Source: Amycolatopsis sp. WAC 01376
GTDB taxonomy: Bacteria > Actinomycetota > Actinomycetes > Mycobacteriales > Pseudonocardiaceae
DNA: 64,000 bases
Direction: 5' to 3'
Assembly: GCF_003947415.1 (NCBI RefSeq)
Contig: NZ_QHKL01000007.1
Location: 434,001 to 498,000 of the forward strand
The notes below the pieces were generated by a model that was not told the DNA's origin, ran no database searches, and was given only the letters and a program-made list of their open reading frames with translations. Shown here one piece after another: positions 59,002 through 64,000 of the stretch (positions are counted from its first letter, which is position 1; every line of letters starts with the position of its first letter). The position numbers were made by a program, and so were the translations under genes.

Positions 59002-59886
59002 CCGGAGTTCCGCGAGCACAGCCCTGATCGCGGGGCTGGCCTCGGCGCTGCGGCGCCACGCCGCGTGCACCTCGCGCGTCGGCGGGCGCCGCAACGGCCG
59101 GGCGAGCAGCCCTTCGCTCAAGGGCGGGCGCGCCAGGCGCGGGATCAGCGCGACGACTTCACCCGAGGCGACCAGTGACAGCTGCGTGGAGAAGTCGTCG
59201 ACCAGATGCCGCACGTCGGGCTCCCCGGTCAGCCCGGCGAACAGGCGCCGGAACCACTGGTGGCAGACCGTGCCGGGCGGGCTGGTCACCCACGTGTACC
59301 CGGCAAGGTCGGCTCCGTCCAGTGGGGGCTCGGCGCGTGCGAGCGGATGGGTCTCGGCCATGACGACGTCACCGAGATCGGTGTGCACCAGCCGTCGGGA
59401 CAGGGCGGGGGACAGCGGGACGGGCAGGCCGTCGGCGTCGTGGAGGAGCGCGAGATCAGCCGTCCCGGCCTCGACCGAATGCAGGGCCTGGTCGGGATCC
59501 TGCTCGGTGATGTGCAGCCGGAGATCGGGGTGCCGCGACAAGAGCCGCGGCTGGACGGGGGCGAGCAGCCCGCGGATACCCGTCGAGAACGCGGCCACCC
59601 GCAAGACGCCGCGAGGCGCGCCCTCCGCCACCGACTGGGCGGCCTCGGCACAGCGCTCGAGCGCCTGGAACACCTCCAGGGAGGAGTCGACGACAGCCTG
59701 CCCCGCCGGAGTGAGCACGACTCCGCGTCCAGCCGGAGCGAGAACGGGCATCCCGATCTGGCGCTCCAGCCGCTTGATCTGCTGCGACACCGCCGACGCG
59801 GTGAAGCCCAGTTCGTCCGCCGCTCGCGCCAACGTCCCCAGCGCGGCCACCGACCGCAGCGCCCGCAGGGCCCCGACCTCGATCAT
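58894..59886 (-). CDS. LysR-family transcriptional regulator
   Basis: A 330-residue LysR protein. LRALRSVAALGTLARAADELGFTASAVSQQIKRLERQIG is the winged HTH (residues 7-45), followed by the linker helix and the periplasmic-binding-like effector domain (VLRVAAFSTGIRGLLAPV onward). The last 36 residues lie in the antisense of the SDR gene and are probably a read-through tail. It is divergent from the DapA-family gene, which begins 73 bases away, and may control it. Confidence 0.88.
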   Translation of the reverse strand: MIEVGALRALRSVAALGTLARAADELGFTASAVSQQIKRLERQIGMPVLAPAGRGVVLTPAGQAVVDSSLEVFQALERCAEAAQSVAEGAPRGVLRVAAFSTGIRGLLAPVQPRLLSRHPDLRLHITEQDPDQALHSVEAGTADLALLHDADGLPVPLSPALSRRLVHTDLGDVVMAETHPLARAEPPLDGADLAGYTWVTSPPGTVCHQWFRRLFAGLTGEPDVRHLVDDFSTQLSLVASGEVVALIPRLARPPLSEGLLARPLRRPPTREVHAAWRRSAEASPAIRAVLAELRSAGEHAGHVDEGAGDPHRVVGGEERQRAGDLGETR

Positions 59887-59959
59887 GAAGCCAGGCTACG
59901 CAATACCGGTCATAAAGCATCGCTGGACCGCAGGTATCGGTGTCGACAGGATCGATTCC

Positions 59960-60892
59960 ATGACCGAATCGCTCTTCGGCTCCAACCTCGTCGCCATGGT
60001 CACCCCGATGGAACCCGGCGGCGCGCTCAGCGAACCCGGCCTCACCGGCCTGGTCGGCCACCTGCTCGCCACCGGCTGCGACGGCATCGTCGTCGGCGGG
60101 ACCACCGGCGAAGCACCCACCCTCACCGACACCGAAGCCACCCGGCTCGTCCACACCGTGGCGACCCTCGCCGGAAACCGGGCACGCGTGATCGCCGGCG
60201 TCGGCACCTACGACACCACCGCCTGCATCCGCCGCGCGAAGGAAGCCGAGGCGGCCGGAGCCGACGCGCTCCTGCTCGTCTGCCCCTACTACTCCAAACC
60301 GACACAGGCCGGAATCGTGGCGCACTGCCGAACGGTGGCCGACGCCACCGACCTGCCCGTGATGCTCTACGACGTACCGGCCCGCACCGGAACCGCCCTG
60401 GAGGCGGCCACCCTGATCGAACTCGCCCGCCATCCCCGGATCCGGGCCGTGAAGGACGCCAAAGGCGACCTGTTCGAAGCGATGTCCGTCATGGCACGCA
60501 GCCCGCTGGCCTACTACTGCGGCATCGACGAACTCAACCTGCCCTACCTCGCCGCCGGAGCCACCGGCCTGGTCAGCGTCGTGGGCAACGTCGCCGCCGA
60601 CCGCAACGCCGAACTCATCGGCGCCGTACGCGGGGGAGACCTCGACACCGCGCGGGCACTCAACGACGCGCTGCTTCCCTTGGCGGACGTGATCATGCGT
60701 ACTTCGCAAGGAGCGATCATGGCCAAGGCGGCACTGGCCGACCTCGGCGTCATCCCGCACGCCACGGTCCGGCTCCCGCTGCTCGAATCACCGCCCGAGC
60801 ACCTGCGGCGGCTTCGCGAGGCCGCTGGTCAAGCGGGGGTTGAGGTGGTGCCCGATTTGGGTGTTTTGCGAGGGGGTCGTGAGTGGCAATGA
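59960..60892 (+). CDS. Dihydrodipicolinate synthase family protein (DapA-like)
   Basis: A 310-residue class I aldolase of the DapA/NanA family. VGGTTGEAPTLTDTEATRLV is the pyruvate-binding GTTGE motif, MLYDVPARTGTALEA holds the active-site Tyr, and IRAVKDAKGDLFEAM the Schiff-base Lys. It could be 4-hydroxy-tetrahydrodipicolinate synthase of lysine and peptidoglycan synthesis or a related aldolase. ATG at 59960 is used. Its last codons form one arm of a hairpin. Confidence 0.87.
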   Translation: MTESLFGSNLVAMVTPMEPGGALSEPGLTGLVGHLLATGCDGIVVGGTTGEAPTLTDTEATRLVHTVATLAGNRARVIAGVGTYDTTACIRRAKEAEAAGADALLLVCPYYSKPTQAGIVAHCRTVADATDLPVMLYDVPARTGTALEAATLIELARHPRIRAVKDAKGDLFEAMSVMARSPLAYYCGIDELNLPYLAAGATGLVSVVGNVAADRNAELIGAVRGGDLDTARALNDALLPLADVIMRTSQGAIMAKAALADLGVIPHATVRLPLLESPPEHLRRLREAAGQAGVEVVPDLGVLRGGREWQ

Positions 60893-60923
60893 GGGTTAGA
60901 ACGACCTTTGCCACTCACGACCC
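60874..60923. terminator. Hairpin overlapping the end of the DapA-family gene
   Basis: Perfect 16-base arms (60874-60889 and 60908-60923) flank an 18-base loop that begins with the stop codon of the DapA-family gene. It is placed to act as that gene's terminator. The core GTGAGTGGCAA looks like a dispersed repeat of this genus, which is an inference from memory. Confidence 0.7.
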
Positions 60924-61117
60924 TTTGACAAAACCGCCCATTTCGTTACCAATCGGACATTCAGTCATCGAAACGTGTCCACACTGGACACAGGGGCGCG
61001 CCGGCTCCCGTCGGCCAGGGCAGCGGAGCGTGCTGCTGAGGTCGGGGTGCGTTCCGGCGACTTCCCTCACAGCGTCGAAACGTCCTGAACGACCCTTTCC
61101 TGACATCCCCCAGACGC

Positions 61118-61156
61118 GGCGAAGCCCCCGCGGAGGGAGGTCGCGGGGGCTTCGCC
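61118..61156. terminator. Terminator hairpin of rbpA
   Basis: Perfect 15-base G-C-rich arms (61118-61132 and 61142-61156) enclose a 9-base loop, 35 bases beyond the stop of the leftward rbpA gene (61191). Confidence 0.8.
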
Positions 61157-61190
61157 GATTCGTGGTGGGGCTAGCTACTTGTGCCGTGCG

Positions 61191-61538
61191 TCAGGCGGAC
61201 CGGGTGGTCCTGCGTCCCTTCAGCTCGGCGAGACGTTCGTTGAGCAGATCTTCGAGCTCCGGGATCGAACGACGCTCCAGGAGCATGTCCCAGTGCGTCC
61301 TCGGGGGCTTGACCTTCTTCTGCTCCGGCTGCCCGCCGTCCACGATCTCGGACTCGCTGCCGTGCAGCCTGCACTCCCACACCGAGGGGATCTCGGCGTC
61401 GTCGGAGAAGGGCACCTCGAACTCGTGGTTCTTGGGGCAGGCGTAGCGCACGGTGCGGCGGGGCGCGAGGTCGTGGTTGCGGTCGGTCTCGTAGCTGACC
61501 GCTCCCAGCCGGCTTCCACGGAGAACACGGTCGGCCAT
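61191..61538 (-). CDS. rbpA: RNA polymerase-binding protein RbpA
   Basis: A 115-residue actinobacterial RbpA: GSRLGAVSYETDRNHDLAPR at the N-terminus, YACPKNHEFEVPFSDDAEIPSVWECRLHG (the small zinc-type core), and PRTHWDMLLERRSIPELEDLLNERLAELK (sigma-interaction domain). It binds RNA polymerase and the main sigma factor, promotes open complex formation and affects rifampicin tolerance. ATG at 61538 has GAAAGGACC upstream. A sigma-R-type promoter precedes it. Confidence 0.96.
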   Translation of the reverse strand: MADRVLRGSRLGAVSYETDRNHDLAPRRTVRYACPKNHEFEVPFSDDAEIPSVWECRLHGSESEIVDGGQPEQKKVKPPRTHWDMLLERRSIPELEDLLNERLAELKGRRTTRSA

Positions 61539-61594
61539 GATGGGGGTCCTTTCAGTCAGCTCCGGGTGGAGCCAGGGTGATGCTCACCCTATGC

Positions 61595-61620
61595 AACGAC
61601 AATGAGGGCCAGAGGATTCC
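61595..61620 (-). promoter_or_regulatory. Sigma-R-type promoter of rbpA
   Basis: On the minus strand GGAAT (61620-61616) is followed by exactly 18 bases and GTT (61597-61595). This matches the thiol-stress sigma-R/SigH consensus GGAAY-N18-GTT. In Streptomyces rbpA belongs to the sigma-R regulon, so the match is meaningful. The leader to the ATG at 61538 would be about 50 bases. Confidence 0.75.
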
Positions 61621-61764
61621 CTGAACAGCATGTCCTTGCTCACGATGAGCTGTGTCACCCGGTGGCAACAGCTTCTCCTAGTAGGAGTGGTTTCGCGCTC
61701 TGGCGTGACGTCAATACGGCCATCTTGGTGCGGATATCCCCCAGATGGGCTAGTAGTACGCCTG

Positions 61765-62544
61765 TCACGTCAACCGTAACTGACCGTGTTGGGCCGAGGT
61801 CGGCCCCAGGTCGCCCAGTCGAAAGTGCCGACGGCACAATACCTGATAACGGACCGTGTTCGGTTCGCCCTCAGACGGTGATGCCGATGAAGTTTCAACG
61901 ACCAACTGCTCGGTATCCGCCACCACGACGGTGTCCCCGGCCCGCAACACCTCGCCGTCGGACACCCTCGCGTTGAACCGCCCCGTCTGCCCGCACCAGC
62001 ACAGCACCTCGACCTGAACGGGCTGCAACTCGTCCGCCAGCTCGAACAACCGCGCCGCCCCCGGGAACAACATGCTCCGGAAATCCGTCGCGATCCCGAA
62101 GCAGTACACGTCGATCTGGACGTCATCGGCCAGTTCAGCCAGCTGATCCACCTGATCGGGCGACAAGAACTGCGCCTCGTCGACGATCAAGTAGTCCACG
62201 TGCCGGCCAGCCGCCCACTGCTCACGCACCAGCAACCGCAGATCGGTCTCGTTCCCGACCTCGATCGCCTTGCGCGTCAACCCGATCCGGCTGGTGATCT
62301 GCGGTTCACCGGACCGGTCGTGGCGCACCAGCACCATCCCGCGACGACCCTGCCGCGCGTGGTTGTGGTCGATCTGCAACGCCAGCGTCGACTTCCCGCA
62401 GTCCATCGGCCCGTAACAGAACTTCAACTTCCCGACGACCGGCACACCCCGCCGTGAACCCGCCACCGGCACCGACGACAACGCGTCCGTGGGATCCGGG
62501 CCACTCTCCTTCAGTACGGTCACGACGCTCGACCCTATCGGCAC
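61765..62544 (-). CDS. tdk: Thymidine kinase (TK1 type)
   Basis: About 259 residues. LKFCYGPMDCGKSTLALQ is the P-loop, VDYLIVDEAQFLSPDQVDQL the magnesium-binding DEAQF, and VEVLCWCGQTGRFNARV a zinc-ribbon and lasso region with further cysteines near the C-terminus. It phosphorylates thymidine to dTMP. The start is uncertain: GTG at 62544 or GTG at 62523. It is 9 bases after the permease stop. Confidence 0.9.
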   Translation of the reverse strand: MPIGSSVVTVLKESGPDPTDALSSVPVAGSRRGVPVVGKLKFCYGPMDCGKSTLALQIDHNHARQGRRGMVLVRHDRSGEPQITSRIGLTRKAIEVGNETDLRLLVREQWAAGRHVDYLIVDEAQFLSPDQVDQLAELADDVQIDVYCFGIATDFRSMLFPGAARLFELADELQPVQVEVLCWCGQTGRFNARVSDGEVLRAGDTVVVADTEQLVVETSSASPSEGEPNTVRYQVLCRRHFRLGDLGPTSAQHGQLRLT

Positions 62545-62553
62545 GCTCCGCCG

Positions 62554-63954
62554 TCACAGCACCGCCGGTGGCCGGTTGCCCGCCGCCTCGATCGCACGGC
62601 GCACCGGCACCAGCCACACGAACACGAAACCGAGCACGAAGAAGATCACCAAAGCGATGATCGCCCACCGGAACGAACCGGTGATCTGCCCGACCGCGGC
62701 GAACAACAGGGGACCGAGCCACGACGTCCCGCGCTCACCCACCACGTACAGCGAAAAGTACTGCGCGTCCTTCCCCTCGGGGATCATCTGCCCGAACAAC
62801 GACCGCGACAACGCGTTCGTTCCACCGAGCACCAGCCCGATCCCGACCGCCACCGCGTAGAACTGCAACGGCTGACCGGCCTCGATGAAGAACGCGAAGC
62901 ACAACACGACCACCCAGGCCACCAGACTGCCCAGGATCGTCTTCTTCGCCCCGATCCGCGCCGCGATCGCACCGTGGATCATCGCCCCGGCGTACGCCAG
63001 GAACTGGATCACCAGGATCGTGACGATCAGCACCTGCGTGCTGTACTTCAGCTCGTCCTTGCCGTACTGCGCCGACACCGCCACCACCGTCGTGATCCCG
63101 TCGGTGAAGACCAGGTAGCTGCCGAGGAACGCCAGCGTCAGGGGATAGGCCCGCGCCTCCCTGATCGTCTGCTTCAGCTCCTTGAACCCGGCCGTCAGCA
63201 CCGACAGCCCCCGCTCCGCGGACTTCGGCACATGAGTCCGGGGGAGTGCGCGCACCGCGGGGACCGTGAACACCGCCCACCAGATCCCCGACGTCAGGAA
63301 GCAGATCTGGATCGCCAGATGTTCGCTCACCCCGAAGAAGTCATGCCCCATGAAGAACCCCAGCTGCAGCGCCAGCGCCAGACCGCCGCCGAGATACCCG
63401 AACGCCCACCCCTTAGACGACACCGCGTCCCGCTCATCCGGCTCCGCGATGTCCACCAGGAACGAGTAATAGACGACCAGCGCACCGCCGTAACCGATGT
63501 TGGCCAGGATGAACGTCCAGACCCCGACCTCCCAGTTCGTCCCCGAGATGAAGAACATCAGCGCCGACGCCACCGCGCCAAGGAACGCGAACCCGCCGAG
63601 GATCCGCCGCTTGTGCCTGCTCCGGTCCGCGATCGCGCCGGCGATCGGCAGCACCAGCACCTGCGTCACCGTCGCGATCGACAGCAGATAGCCCCACAGC
63701 GAGCCCGCCGGGAAATACAGCCCGAACAACGAGACGTCGCAGTTCTGCAGCGTGCTCGAAGCTCCACTCGAATCGGTGCACGCCCTGTCCCCGTTAAGGG
63801 TGAAATTCGCCTTGGCGTCCGCGGACGCGATTTCGCTCAAATAGAGCGCTCCGAAGACGGTGATGACCGACGAATAGAACGGCGAATTGGCCCAGTCGTA
63901 GAGGTACCAAGCCCGCCACACCCGCTTGCGTTCACGGGTCACGGCCACCGTCAT
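62554..63954 (-). CDS. MFS transporter of the UMF1/Atg22-like family
   Basis: A 466-residue membrane protein with about twelve hydrophobic helices. The N-terminus WRAWYLYDWANSPFYSSVITVFGALYL is the signature of the UMF1 (vacuole effluxer Atg22-like) MFS family, and IAGAIADRSRHKRRILGGFAF is the MFS loop motif. The substrate is unknown; relatives move amino acids. ATG at 63954 lies 46 bases from the window edge. Tdk follows on the same strand. Confidence 0.87.
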   Translation of the reverse strand: MTVAVTRERKRVWRAWYLYDWANSPFYSSVITVFGALYLSEIASADAKANFTLNGDRACTDSSGASSTLQNCDVSLFGLYFPAGSLWGYLLSIATVTQVLVLPIAGAIADRSRHKRRILGGFAFLGAVASALMFFISGTNWEVGVWTFILANIGYGGALVVYYSFLVDIAEPDERDAVSSKGWAFGYLGGGLALALQLGFFMGHDFFGVSEHLAIQICFLTSGIWWAVFTVPAVRALPRTHVPKSAERGLSVLTAGFKELKQTIREARAYPLTLAFLGSYLVFTDGITTVVAVSAQYGKDELKYSTQVLIVTILVIQFLAYAGAMIHGAIAARIGAKKTILGSLVAWVVVLCFAFFIEAGQPLQFYAVAVGIGLVLGGTNALSRSLFGQMIPEGKDAQYFSLYVVGERGTSWLGPLLFAAVGQITGSFRWAIIALVIFFVLGFVFVWLVPVRRAIEAAGNRPPAVL

Positions 63955-64000
63955 GCACTGCTCCTGAAGTCGAGAACGTCGAGGTCAGCGGGAGACTACT

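Noticed and set aside
56847..59027. 726-codon plus-strand open frame overlapping the sigma factor and SDR genes
   Set aside because: It is a frame-shifted shadow, almost all Arg, Pro, Ala and Gly; the sigma and SDR motifs are in the other frame.
1..64000. CRISPR arrays, tRNA or rRNA genes, insertion sequences, prophage
   Set aside because: No regularly spaced repeats, no transposase or integrase motifs and no tRNA-like cloverleaf were recognised on reading; hairpins found are single units.

Overview
The window is high-GC actinobacterial DNA with long runs of overlapping genes, GTG/TTG starts, an Emb-type arabinosyltransferase, rbpA behind a sigma-R-type promoter, and an lnt-ppm1 pair. Together with the large perfect hairpins between genes, this suggests a Pseudonocardiales actinomycete, most likely Amycolatopsis. 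The genus is inferred from general appearance; no marker gene proves it.

About 1 to 49.1 kb looks like one flank of a biosynthetic gene cluster for a chromoprotein (nine-membered) enediyne. The key gene is at 18969-19418. It encodes a secreted protein of the neocarzinostatin/C-1027 apoprotein family with all four disulfide cysteines in the family spacing. Supporting genes are a UnbV/FG-GAP protein running off the left edge, an intact DUF1702 protein and a broken second copy, an SgcJ-type protein, an SgcF-type epoxide hydrolase, a flavin-dependent hydroxylase and a separate HpaC/SgcE6-type flavin reductase. The enediyne PKS and its thioesterase are not in the window and are expected beyond the left edge.

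From 19.7 to 32.1 kb there is a sugar and acyl-activation block: NDP-sugar nucleotidyltransferase, GT4 glycosyltransferase, DegT aminotransferase, UDP-glucose-type dehydrogenase, NAD-dependent epimerase, an intracellular glycosidase-like protein, two dehydrogenases, and a carrier protein paired with an adenylating enzyme. From 32.2 to 37.5 kb follow a KAS III homologue, an acyl carrier protein, a degenerate KAS III-like fusion, an acyl-CoA dehydrogenase and a MATE exporter. A BtrH-like protein (17 kb) is a candidate acyltransferase that could join carrier-bound acyl groups to the sugar or core.

From 39.4 to 46.9 kb, on the minus strand, lies the most striking block. It is a tight operon of lysine N6-hydroxylase, FAD amino-acid oxidase, cupin-MetRS fusion, AMP ligase, GNAT and a C45 N-terminal-nucleophile acyltransferase/hydrolase. 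The first three match the hydrazinoacetic-acid (N-N bond) machinery known from s56-p1 (Spb38-40) and triacsin (Tri26-28). Enediyne apoprotein and hydrazine machinery in one locus suggest a chromophore with an N-N-derived acyl group, which I do not know from any described enediyne. Regulators (AraC, two receiver-like LuxR proteins without a phosphorylatable Asp, MerR-GyrI) and candidate resistance proteins (GyrI-like, VOC, the apoprotein itself) are interspersed.

From about 50 kb rightward the genes look like ordinary chromosome: KamA-type aminomutase, amidohydrolase, lnt, ppm1, DeoR regulator, ECF sigma factor, SDR, LysR, DapA-family protein, rbpA, thymidine kinase and an MFS permease. No tRNA, rRNA, CRISPR array, insertion sequence or phage gene was seen.
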